Position numbers and translations under genes: made by a program. From Phaeotremella fagi (lineage: Eukaryota > Basidiomycota > Tremellomycetes > Tremellales > Phaeotremellaceae), in contig BCHU01000006.1 in the NCBI GenBank assembly GCA_001599715.1, forward strand, positions 726,765 through 790,764: a DNA stretch of 64,000 bases, in the 5' to 3' direction. The number at the start of each line of letters is the position of its first letter. Position 1 is the stretch's first letter. The notes under the pieces are model-generated. The model saw nothing but the letters and a program-made list of their open reading frames with translations, had not been told where the DNA came from and did not search any database. Positions 42,174-53,222 of this stretch are shown one piece after another.

Positions 42174-44983
42174 TCAACAACCGCCCGAGCAATAGCCACC
42201 CCCACCAATCCCACATCCAAAACAACTGACAGCACCAAACCCCCAACTGGTGAGAGCCAAAGTAAGAATACTAAGCACACCTTCACCCAATACGAACCCG
42301 GAAGCCACGACGATAGCCAATAAAGGAGTTTCCCCATGAGCACTACCTTTAGCAGATCGATAAGCTATGTAACCACCTATCAATCTGGCTAGTGAGAAGC
42401 TCGGTGAATTCAGAAACCCAATGGCGAAAGCTACACCTGAAGGTAGATTGTTGATTATTGTTCCTATATACGATGGCGTTGTTGATGGAAGTTTGGATTT
42501 GAACGATTTCAGTGCTGAAGTTATTGAAAAGATTAATCCAAATGACAACATGAATGGAACGACTTTATCTGGGAGATGTCCGTTGTTCAATAATCGAGCG
42601 AGATTCAACCTGGAATTTAGAATAGTCTCCCAAGATCACCTACCAAATACCCGCTGATGGAACAGCGAATTGAGGACCAGGAATGGTGTAGACTGAAGTG
42701 TAAAACTTGTAACCAGCAGTGGAAACGAAAACAGATGCAAGCGATCCTATCATCTGACCATAGAATTGGGATCTGGGAGATGCACGAAGCAATTGTCCAG
42801 TCTTGAGATCTTGCATCAAGTCACCAGCTCTGAGAAGGGTCAGCTTCAGTTTTGGAAACATGCTGGTGAAGCTTACTGCTGAGCTCCAGCCTACAAAATG
42901 ATCAGTAATCACTCTGAAAGTATGGGATCGACGTACCTCGGCCACCCCACCTGCGATGATATTCGCAACGACATTTCCAGGCTGTAAAACAGCAAAAAGA
43001 AGCTGACTGATCTTACCAATTCCCGAAACCTACACCGATGAGTAGATATCACTCGAAGCTACATCAACTTACAGGATTGATATCGGTCTCACCGAGCGCT
43101 CTTACACCGATTAAACTCAAGACACTTGCCAAAATCAAACCCAATGCCGTCGCCCAAGGTTTGATACCGTCACTACCGAAGACCCACCAAACCCCTCCAA
43201 CACCAAGAACAGCACTTGCCCCAAGTCCAAACCAAACCCATGACATAGGTACGAGACGCTCAGGATGTTCATGCTCAGGTTCGTCGTCGTCGTCAGCTGG
43301 TGGGTCGTAGTAATCCAAATCATCTTCAGTTTGGTTGTTTGTATGGAACACCGATGATCGAGTTGTCGATTGTTTGTAGTGTCTCAACAATGTCTTGCTG
43401 TAAGCGATTAGGATTGGAAGGAGGGAGATCACTGATTCTGCAATCATGATGGCAAGAGCGACCCAGAGCTACATGAGAGTTAGTGGTCAGATTCGATTGT
43501 AGAACTTACAATCCAACCACGAGCACCGTCAGTGGTCGAAGATACCTTTCCAGGTGCCCAACCAAGATGTTTGGACAATGGTGACAGTACTGCCCAGCCA
43601 ACTAGCATTCCGACGTTCATCGAAACCGTCACGGGAAACCCCATGATGATACCTAAACGAGTGAACTCATGATCCTGATCGACATGAAGTGTGACATACC
43701 TTGACCCACATACGACAAGGATGGTGTGAACCTACAACACAGTCAGCTTCAATCACCTACATTACAGAAGGCATACCACCACATCCAACCCGCAGCCAAA
43801 CTCGTTCCAAAAGGAAGACTCAAAATATCAAATACCGGAATAGAAAAGATGATAGGGAACAAAAAACTGATAACCTAAGATGTTATCAGCCGAGATATGA
43901 CTCCTGACCCACAGTCAATCCACCACTGGCAGCAAAACTCCATCCCAAAGCCCACCAACCGTCTCCACCCATGACTTCAGAATCTTTCTCTTTCCTCGGT
44001 GTACTCGTCGTTCCAGTGATCTCCACGGACTCACGAGACGGAGACATTGATCTTGAGGAGCGTGGGATACGTCGATAGGGGCCTGAAGGTGTTGGGTTGA
44101 GGGCTTGGAGTGGAGGGGGTGCTTTGTGCAGCAGAGCAATTAGTTGGGCGGTCGCAGCTGGATCACGGTTTAATCACGGTTTGGTTATAATGACCAAAGT
44201 AAAACCTACTGCCTGATGGGAAGACTAGTTTTTCTTTCACGATCTGAAACACCATCAGTTGTGTTCATACTTCCAGATCTACTCACAACCTGTCTTCTTA
44301 AAGGAGCTGCTAGAAACACGCTACAACAATTAGAACTCGAAATAGATCTTATCCTCACCCAAAGAAAGCAACTGAAAGATTGTCTGAGCATCATCCTTTA
44401 CATAAGCAACTCACCAGACAAACACCAAATGACCAAATGTCCATATCCCAAAACAATCCCTTCCCGTCCATCCACTTTAGTATTCATCATTCCTAGAGCT
44501 GGGATTATTCCAACTAGTCCAGCAGCTAAAGGCATAGTACCGGTTGCGACCGCTGTTGTCTGTAATACGACATTCTCCTGTGGTGTGAGTGGTTTAGATG
44601 CTGGGAAGAATTTAGGTATCGCTGGTAGGAATTTGAATATTGCGAAACCTAGTAAAGCTGATTGGAGGGACATCATCGATACCCATCCTGTTGAAGGGGT
44701 TATGTCAGCTCATTTATCGCGAATGGGATAGAACGGACCTGTTTGTAAACCGAAATATATATTCGTCATACACAACACCACACCAACCAGTAGTCCAACA
44801 AAGACTGCCCTAAACGTGAAATCACCTTCCAAAACTTCCTCTTCTCCTGTTTCTCCGAGATCGAAATCTTCATCTATATCCACTGGTAGCTGTCGTTCAT
44901 TTCGTGGAGGTGTCGGAGATCTACGTAGTTATCAGAAGCAGTCCGTTGGTAGTGGTAGCAAAAGGAACTGACGATGTATCCAT
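42174..44983 (-). CDS. OPT-family oligopeptide/metal-chelate transporter
   Basis: Fifteen exons: 44983-44973, 44920-44739, 44687-44415, 44383-44359, 44320-44287, 44243-44210, 44157-43913, 43874-43777, 43731-43700, 43652-43510, 43468-43073, 43029-42937, 42890-42877, 42829-42644, 42609-42174; 733 residues. It is a proton-coupled importer in the OPT superfamily, closer to the YSL-like branch. Blocks include FVGLLVGVVLCMTNIYFGLQ, FFGVFLAAPLRRQVIVKEKL, VFPSGTATAQLIALLHK, GQGIIMGFPVTVSMNVGMLV and QPGNVVANIIAGGVAE. There are about 14 hydrophobic segments, with a cytosolic Ser/Arg-rich loop after TAQLIALL and an acidic loop (DDLDYYDPPADDDDEPEHEH). Five exons are 34 nt or shorter. The C-terminus is unusual: CFGCGIGGGGYCSGGC. 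Substrate not predictable. Confidence 0.92.
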
Positions 44984-45186
44984 GCTGTCGAGATCGAGAC
45001 GTTTGCTAGATTATATAGCTGAAGTATACCTTACCTAGTTACTAATTGATATACTTTTCAGATTGATAAAGTGGAAATGAAAGAACTTGGAATCAAGCTA
45101 ATTAATTACGTTCAACATTTTCGGTGGCGTCGAAGACCGAAGTTGCAAATGACAACATAGTCTGCTTTGATTTCTTTGCATTGCTA

Positions 45187-47155
45187 TCAACTCGATCGAA
45201 GTAAAGCCAACATAGCCCAACCTGCTACCCAAAGTCCACATATTCCCATGACCGAATATTCCACACCCCTCCTTGTCCGTCTTTTCCATCCTTCTTCCAT
45301 CCTGTACCCTCCCGATTCTCTTTTCCTTACTTCCTCCACCTCGTCGTCGTCAGGATAAACGTCTTCATCATCAGTATCATCTGTTGGGTACGACTTAGAA
45401 GATGAGGTTGCTCCGTTAGGTTGTGAGAGAGTCGCTTGGCGGTGGATACCGCTGAGTGATCTGGGTTGGCTGGAGAGTGCAGCTCGTAAAACAGCTGATC
45501 CGTCTGTGAGAGGTAATGGGAGAAGATTGAACAAGAATAGTGATAAGGAAATCATGGACATGTATCTGATAGACATTAGCTCAAAACCAATAAGCTTGAC
45601 TTACTCAAAAAACAACGATCCCCATCTGGTGATACTACCAAAGAACCTCGCTCCTTTGATCCCAACACCAAGACTGACTCTGACTCCTCTTCTGTCCCCA
45701 GTCCAGATGACAACCCTGCCATCACCAGAAGAGCCGGCTTTCTTCACCCTAATCCTAACAACTTTTTCCTCGGGATTAGGCCTCACACAAATAAGATCCG
45801 GTGAGCCACATGGGCAAGCACGAGATGGTTCCTGTAGAATGGAGGAGGGTAGACATTTGGTGTTTTCGTGTGATTCTGGGAGATGCGTAGGGACGAAAGA
45901 GACCTTTCCTGAAAACGGCATACAAGGGTAGTGCGGTGCAGCTGACCAAGTAAATATCTGTTCACGTAGCACTAAACGAACGTACCTCTAAAGATCTTGG
46001 GATCCACACACCAACCTCGACCAGGATCGCTCGTTTCCTGTCCTTGGAGATAGGTATTCCAAGTATCCTGATACCCAGCTATCGACTTTTCGTCTAGATG
46101 CGTTATAATCTCGCCGATATATATGTGACCGTACAGAGGGGATTGCTATAAAGACGTCAGCTATCCCCCTGGCACCCAACTTACAGGATGAACATAATTG
46201 ATCGTTCTACCAACACTAGCTCTATCTTTCCAGAACAAGTTTCCCGCTCCAATAAAAGTTGCCCAGAATAGAAGACAAAATATAATTAAGTTATGAAACG
46301 GTCCAGATGTTGCTAGACGGATCTTGCCTTTTCTGCAACATTGGGGTCAGTAATTTCAGAGACTTGGCACAAGAGGGTTTAACCTACGACGGTAGAGAAT
46401 CCACTGCTCTGGAGAAAGCTACGGAAGCACTCGGCATGATGAGATGGACATTGATGTTAAATCGAGAGGGGCTGATATCGTCTCTGATACGGTGTCAATA
46501 TGTTGTTTGGAATATAACGTACAAAGCAGCTGCCAGTGCATGACCAAGTTCATGAATGAGTTGATTCACCAGTATTACAAGAACCAATGTGGGTAAATGA
46601 GATAAAGGTGTAGTGATACCTGGGATCTACGAGAACATTAGCGAATCAGCAAAACGAAGCACCTACCAAAGGTTGTAAACCAGCTCCAGACATCATTGAC
46701 ATTGAACCAGAATATATCGAAGGTATATCCGCATCAAACTCCCTCAACTGTCTTTCAATAACAGGTTCAAATTTGACCCCAGCATGACTTTGAACTTCCT
46801 TCCAAACCGTATCCCATACCGTGAAAACAGCCCAAACAGATCCCAAAACACTGAACACCGTACCCAAACAACCCAAAACCGCACCTAGATCGTATATCCT
46901 GTTCAAGTTCTTCTTGGATTGAGTCGAAGATCCGAAATACGAGATGATCTGTCTTGGGAGTGGATTGAGTGATTTGGTGAAGATGGAGAAGACGTAGCCG
47001 TCACGATAGAAATGCCATTCTGTTCTGGTTATTTTTGGACGGGGTCTGGTTAGGATGTGAGAAGGTAGGATAGACCCTGGTAAGAAGGATGGGAGCCGAT
47101 GTAGACCGAGACATATGAGGAAGATTAGGAAGAGAGGGATGAGGATATCAAGCAT
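45187..47155 (-). CDS. STP1: Site-2 protease (M50 intramembrane metalloprotease)
   Basis: Seven exons: 47155-46667, 46626-46523, 46471-46388, 46332-46185, 46145-45986, 45941-45605, 45565-45187; 566 residues. In Cryptococcus the site-2 protease Stp1 cleaves the sterol regulator Sre1 in the membrane; the same role is inferred here. The zinc motif HELGH sits in a membrane helix (VLVILVNQLIHELGHALAAA, about residues 173-192). The second catalytic motif is NLLPLPLTDGSAVLRAAL (about 454-471), with Asp as third ligand. LIMPSASVAFSRAVDSL and GPFHNLIIFCLLFWATFIGA are also typical. A Cys-rich insert (CLPSSILQEPSRACPCGSPD then LICV) and an acidic cytosolic loop separate the last helices. Confidence 0.92.
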
Positions 47156-47833
47156 TTGTTACTGTACTCATTGGGTTTAACGTTTAGAAATCGTAAAAAC
47201 AAACAATGTCGCACTTAAGAACGCGACTCTTGGACGTGGATGTTGGGCCTCCACCACCGGCCAAAATGTTCAATGCAAGTCTTTCTCATGTCGACCAACC
47301 TGCTGGAAGGATTCAACGTGTCGTGAAGCGGTGTGTTAGAAGATGATATAGTTGGGTCGGTGGTTGTGCGGTGCAGCATTTACGTTTCAGTGCTCCAGGT
47401 CATGTCTTGCAAAGTAAGTCAACGGAAATGAGCCTGAGGTGCCAGTTAGACTATCCGGCCATCACAATGCATAGAACCGTCTCTTGAATTTAAGATTATA
47501 ACATGCACTTTGCCTACATCTGAACTTTAGCTGAATTGTACTAATTAGAAGATCCAAAAATTAGAATCTAGAGAGGTAACAGCGATTCCAACAGCCAGAA
47601 TTCACAGTATGTTTGTGGCACTCATAGCAATGCACTTGTCAAGGAGAATCACAGGAACTCATACAACTCATGCTGTCATGATGATTCTGTGCAGCAAGTC
47701 GTAAAACCTCCTCAAGCAATTCATATACCTTCAAATACGTCTCCCTACCAAGTAATCGTACAAAATAACTAAATAATTCTCACTCGTCTTCGATTTCTGA
47801 TGTTATCTACTCGAGGCAGGACAGCCTTTGATT
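47156..47833. other. Intergenic region with one candidate short ORF
   Basis: No established gene. A 46-codon frame at 47206-47346 starts MSHLRTRLLDVDVGPPPPAK; it might be a first exon or a leader ORF, but no continuation was found. Confidence 0.4.
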
Positions 47834-48660
47834 TCAACAACCACCACCACCGCAACCACCCCCTCCACCGCCGCACCCTCCTCCACCTCCTCCTCCTCCT
47901 CCTGAGTTACCAGCACCACTATCACCTGAACCTCCTCCTGAGTTGCCAGCACCACTATCACTGGGTCCTCCTGAGCTATCACCTGCAGTGTTTCCCCCAG
48001 AAGCTGCAGTCGCTGGGGTAGAATTAGTGGTTGTGATAGCACCATCGGTGGATCCTGCGTATCCACCTGTAGGTGCAGAACAACCACCACCTGAATCAGT
48101 ACCTTGGTAACCGTAATCACCATCATAAGTGGGGTTCGCGTTCCATCCACAGTTGTCTACATCGGTGGCAAATACCGCAGCTGGAGTGTAGTCGTAATCG
48201 TTGTAGTTTGATCTGGCGACCTTTGGGACTCTTCCGACTTGGGGCTTGCTTGCGACTGAGCTGGTCGTAGTTGATCTTGCTGTACTCTTTGGTGGTGGAG
48301 ATATGTGAGCCTGAGTTTGTTTCTTGACTAGCTTGCCTGACGTCGATGCGGTTGATTGAGGTTGCTGTTGGGAGACGGGTTTGGTGTGACTTGCAGAACT
48401 TGTTTGGCTAGCTCCTGGTGATATATCCCCCTCCCTTCGATGTTGTCTGAGCATAGATTCAGGGGTTCTGGACCTTGATCTGTTGCTGGTAGAAGATGCC
48501 CTGCTGGAAGGTGAAGAAGGATGCAAAAACATGTCTTTCATCTTGTCTTTGAGTTTACCGAGACCACTTTTGGACTCCGAAGGACTTTGATATGAACGGC
48601 CCTGGATGTTGTCAGTTAATGAACCTTTAACAGCACCAATGAACTTACAGAACTTGACAT
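47834..48660 (-). CDS. Low-complexity Ser/Gly-rich protein A with poly-Gly/Cys end
   Basis: Exons 48660-48649 and 48601-47834; 259 residues. The first exon codes MSSS, then GTAAGT...CCAG. The second exon begins GRSYQSPSESKSGLGKLKDK then MKDMF, a short amphipathic basic segment. A Ser/Arg/Thr/Gln-rich region, an Asn/Tyr/Gly segment (NYNDYDYTPAAVFATDVDNC) and a Gly/Ser-rich half follow. The protein ends in Gly runs broken by single cysteines (CGGGGGGCGGGGC). No signal peptide or recognised domain. The 5' layout (four-codon first exon, early intron) matches two neighbours at 50.8 and 53.2 kb. A disordered protein of unknown function. Confidence 0.65.
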
Positions 48661-49681
48661 TGTTGTTGTGTATCTATGATCTCTGTTTAGTTGAGTTCAA
48701 AATGGGAAGTGAAGATTTACTAATTTGTAAGTTGAAAGCAGTTGATATAATTGATCGGGGGGAAAAAAACGTGAAAGAGAAAGACAGAAAATGGGGCGAC
48801 AGTGGAAAGGCTTATACACCCATTTCTGCCTTCTAAGAGAAGCTCGATGTGGGAGAAAGCTGAACACATGTCATCCTTTGTATGTGTGATTGCATACATT
48901 ACTTTCGGCGTAAATGATTTTTTACAAATCGGGAAAACATCCGTTGTCTGAGAGATTGAGCAAGTCTATTCGGTTTTTGAAAGCACAAAAAAGTGCAATA
49001 AAATGAAAAATCGGGATACCGATCCTTTGTCGGAGTTACTGGGTAAATCTCGTTGTCAAAGATAGAGAGATAACGCATATGATAAATGACTAATCGGGAT
49101 AATGATCCTATGTCTGATTTCCTGAGTAAATTTATTGATCATAGATGAAAAGATAACGCATATGATGAATGAATGATCGGGCTAATGATCCTTGGTCTGA
49201 GTTACTGAGTAAAACAATTTATCCAAGATAAAGAGATAACAAATAGGATAAATGACAAATCGGGATAATAATCCTTTGTTTGATGCTCGGACCGCATAAA
49301 CTACATTCCTCTTTATGAACCTGATCAATGAACAGTCGGGAATATCTCATTTGAAAGCAACTGGGAGATGAATCACAAAATCCGAGGATAAGCTCGTATA
49401 GCAACTTCTCCTGATTGAACAGGCTCATAAACACTGGATGTCTTTGCAAAGAACCACAAAAAGCTAAAGGCACTTTTTCAGGGTTGGATTCCTAGATGGT
49501 GAAAATCGTTCCAAAACAAAGTCGTAAATACGATCATGACTATTTTATGCTGCTTCCGACCATGTCCAACGAGTGAGCCCTCCAAATAAGTTCATCCGCA
49601 TATAACACTACTGCACTAAACTAAACAATATATTTCCCATGACGAATCCCTACCTACACGAAACAAGTCTGAAAAATCTTT
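48661..49681. other. Intergenic region with a minisatellite
   Basis: No gene seen. It is dominated by the 83-bp repeats annotated separately; the rest is AT-rich. Confidence 0.5.
48929..49290. repeat. 83-bp tandem repeat, four to five copies
   Basis: The word TCGGG starts copies at 48929, 49011, 49094, 49177 and 49260 (spacing 82, 83, 83, 83). The best conserved parts are ATCGGGATAATGATCCT, GTCTGAGTTACTGAGTAAA and AGAGATAACGCATATGATAA. Copy 1 is diverged and copy 5 partial. Confidence 0.85.
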
Positions 49682-50844
49682 TCAAAAACCTCCACTAAAA
49701 TCATCCTTTAAGCTACTTCCGAAATCCATCAACTGATCACCAAGCCCTTCGTTGTCGTTGTCGTTGTCGTTGTTGTTGTTGCCACTTGAATTGCTACCGT
49801 TATCATCATCATCCTCCTTGTCGTGTGCCTCCTCCATCATATGACCAATCATCCCACCTACTTTACTCAACATCTTGCCTTTGGAATTTCCACCGCCACC
49901 ACTCGTACCAAAGGAACTGCCACCAAAACCAGTCGGGTTTCCGTACAAACCACCAGTACCAAATGAATTACCACCGAATTCGTTTGGATTGCCGTTGAAC
50001 CCGCCTTGGTTGAGAAGTGATTGTGGAGCATGACTACTTTGAAAGCCAGAGGGACGTTGGCCGAAAGGGTGTTGATCGATGGCTAAGGTATTACCAAATC
50101 TTGAACCAGGATGGCCGATGGCTGGCAATCCTTGAAGATGGTCGCTGAAGCCTTGATTGGATCCACCACCGTTATTTATGCGATGATGATTGCGACCTTG
50201 AGAGCCGGAGGAGACGTTCCAGCCAAAACTAGCTTCTGAGTGTTCTGTGTGATATCCATGACTACCCCCTTCCGCTCCACTGCCCCATTCCATGTGCGAT
50301 GTGGAAGATGAGTGATAACCACCTGAGAAACGGAGCATCCCTCCGGAGCTCTTTGAGGCTTTTCTAGCAGCCCGCTTTTCGAGGTGCTTCTCAATTCTAC
50401 CAAGAAGACCATGTTTTTTGGTGACTCGGAGAGAGAGACATCTCCAAGACCACGTGATTCATATGGAGAAACATCTTTTGATGAGCTTGATTGAGGGGAG
50501 AGGAAGAACGCCCTTGGGATGCCCCTACTGATGGTTGAATTTCTTCTCCCAGTTTACCGCCGGTCTTGAGATAAACGTTGAAACGAGTTTGGGTTCCTGG
50601 TTCAGGAATGGCTTTGAATTGCCCCTTAAAGTGGACTTCATCACCTCTACTATAAGTAGTTGGGGTCTCACTGGCAGAAGCCGAGTTTGGTTCGTAGACC
50701 TTGCAGCAGCCATCTCTGACTCTGAGGATGTAGCTTTCTGACGCTTCGGTGTCACCGATCTCTGTCCGAACAGGTTCTGGTGTCTGAAGATTGTCAGTGA
50801 TAAATTATAGATAAGATCTTGAATCTCACAGGAGTTGTTGAAAT
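49682..50844 (-). pseudogene. Gly/Asn-rich protein B, apparently decayed paralog
   Basis: Aligned to the intact neighbour at 53222, the first exon (50844-50830) reads ISTTP: the start codon position is ATT instead of ATG. The second exon from 50783 reads TPEPVRTEIGD, YILRVRDGCCKVYEPN, YSRGDEVHFKGQF and NVYLKTGGKLGEEIQPS, homologous to the neighbour. Two frame changes follow, in a C run near 50490 and an A run near 50415. The last 219 codons to 49682 are open in the final frame: Gly/Ser/Asn-rich, with a KMLSKVGGMIGHMMEEAHDK helix and an Asn/Asp run. Three lesions argue for a pseudogene. An unrecognised intron could explain the frame changes but not the missing ATG. Confidence 0.6.
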
Positions 50845-51575
50845 TTCTGTTTATTGAATTGGGAATGTGAGATATTGAACGTTGGTATAAATGACTCGCT
50901 GATTAAAGTGATATGCTTTTGGCAAAAAAAATAGGGGAGTTGAGAAGAGGAAGAAGAGGAAATATCAAAAACACCTTACTCCAAAAACTCTGGCCTCCTG
51001 AGACAACTAGTTTTCGATTCCTTCTTTTGTCCTTTGTCAACATGGCGTAGGAGTTTGATATTAAAACAGCACCATGTCATTCGGGAAATTCATCCATTGA
51101 CCAAATTTGATGATGTAATTGGAAAAATCCCGACGAACGTTCTACATAATGTCCTGTTCACTAGATATTAGACCGATAACGCGAGTGGCCCTTCTGATAA
51201 CGAGTGCGACAAAATCTCTTACCTTCTGCCTTGATGGGTTGAAATTTACAGACTTTCGTTGGTTGCCTAAACGCACTAGTAGGCATCAAACTTCTTTCCC
51301 TTATCCAGTAGCTAAGTACAATCTTATGTATTCACATTACTGAAAATCCTACCGAGGATGCATGTGAAGCAACGAATTGCAGTGTCTGTTCCATGTGTAC
51401 TACAGTATCCCCTTTTTTGCAGAGGCTCAGTGTGGCGTGCCACAATTCAATTTGGTGACGATCATGAAGTCTTAATGGGCATCATTCAACTTATCACATC
51501 ACTAAACAGAATCACTATACTTCCATACCTTTCCTCTCTACCGACTGCGATTAGTAGTTATTACGCTACTCAACA
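50845..51575. other. Intergenic region
   Basis: No supported gene. Short plus-strand frames here begin at non-ATG codons and have no family support. Confidence 0.45.
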
Positions 51576-53222
51576 TCACCAACCACCATCATTGTATCCA
51601 CCATCATTGTAATCATTGTTACCACCGTTATCGTATCCACCATTATCGTTGTAATCGTTGTTACCACCTCCAAAATCGTCTCTGATCTCTTGGAAGAAGC
51701 CTTCATCGCGGTTTCCATCCCCGTTGTCGGAACCACGCTGTGAATTTTGATAACCATCATTATCGTCGTTGTTTCCACCGAAGTAATTGTTATCATCGCG
51801 ATCGTTGTCGTTGCGGTTGTCGTAGTCGTTGTTGTTGTTTCCACCGAAGAAATTGTTATCGTCGCGATTATTGTCGTCGCGGTTGTCGTTGTTTCCACCG
51901 AAATAATCGTTACCGTCTCGATTGTCGTTGTTTTCGTTACGGTCGTCGCCTCCGTAGTAGTTGTTGATAACGGTATTGTTGTCGTTGCGGTTATTATCAT
52001 ACATGTTATCTTCGACCACAACCTCTTGTCGATTGTTACCACCATCAAAAACGTTCTCTATAGCATTGAGGATGCCGCCACCACTACGAGGTTGCTCTTC
52101 AACAACAACGATTTGGTCTTGACCAAAGAAACCATCTTCTTCTCTGATGATTGTGGTCCCTCCTCTTCCTCCTCCTGGAACAACAATGGTTTCGTCTGGG
52201 CCCCAGAAATTATCTTCTCGGATGATTGTGGGCCCTCCTGGATTGGTGATGATTTCTTCTCTGCCCCCATCCAAGAAGACGACATTTGAGCCCGTTGAAA
52301 CGGTTGGTGCGCCAAAGAAATCATCCTCGACGATAACGGTTGTTGGAGCGTAGTTTGGTACTCCTCCGTACCCATATGGGTTGTTGTTTGGTCTGTAGCC
52401 TTGATTATAACCTGATGAGAAGTTTGGATTTTGTTGAGGAGGATATTGACCATAACCTTGATTGTAAGTACCTTGATTGTAACCACCACCGTATCCGACC
52501 GCTGGAGGTGCGTAGTAGCTTTGATTTGACCCTTGATAGGAAGAATCGACTTGATTTGATTGATTTGCGTGATGACTGGAATACTTATCCCACATATGTT
52601 TCCCAATCCCTGCCGCACCAGCCATACCAGCCAAACCACCAAGTTTACCAAGCATACCTCGATCTTTGTGAGCATCGTCGGGACCTCGAGTAGGAGTTGA
52701 CAAGTGAGCTTGACTCTGAGCATAGCTTGGAGGAGGGTTATTGACCCTTGATTGACTTGAGCTAGCATGTGAGCCTGTCGGTTGTTGACCCTGGTGGGGT
52801 GTTCCACTCGAGCTAGCATAGCTACCACCTTTTGACTGTTGACTAGGAGCTGTTGATGGCTGATGAGAAGTCGCTGGAGTTGAAGTTTGAACAGCAGGAC
52901 CTAGTTTACCATCGACTTTCTTGTAGAGAGTATAAACACTGTTGGTGTTTGGAACAGAGGCTGTCAAAACTAAATCGGCGAAATGAACCTCATCTCCACG
53001 ATTGAATTTCAAAGCGTCTCCAGTTTTCCAGGTTCTAGTACCAACAGTGAAATCTTTGGTGAATTTGGCGAAACAACTGCCATCCCAGACTTTAAGGATG
53101 TAACCGGTCTTCCCAGTTTTATCACCTTTAGCAGTCCAGTTTGGTTCTGGAGTCTGACGATTGTTAGTCCTTGCCTTTCAGGTTCAGGAGTAGGGTGTAC
53201 TTACTGATTTTGTTGTTGACAT
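51576..53222 (-). CDS. Gly/Asn-rich prion-like protein C with N-terminal conserved domain
   Basis: Exons 53222-53205 and 53153-51576; 531 residues. The first exon codes MSTTKS. Residues 7-100 form a compact domain: TPEPNWTAKGDKTGKTGYIL, KVWDGSCFAKF, FNRGDEVHFADLVL and VYTLYKKVDGKLGPAVQ. A Ser/Gln/Pro-rich linker follows, then GMLGKLGGLAGMAGAAGIGK, then Tyr/Gly/Gln repeats (YNQGTYNQGYGQYPPQQNP). Next come three copies of an acidic-aromatic unit (VIVEDDFFGAPT, IIREDNFWGPDE, IIREEDGFFGQDQ), and a long Asn/Asp tail with repeated NYFGGNND units, ending NDGGYNDGGW. The composition is strongly prion-like. No signal peptide. Function unknown. Confidence 0.75.

Noticed and set aside
51566..52048. 160-codon Thr/Val-rich frame and the plus-strand Val-rich frame at 51747
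   Set aside because: Shadows of the Asn/Asp repeats in protein C, produced by trinucleotide periodicity.
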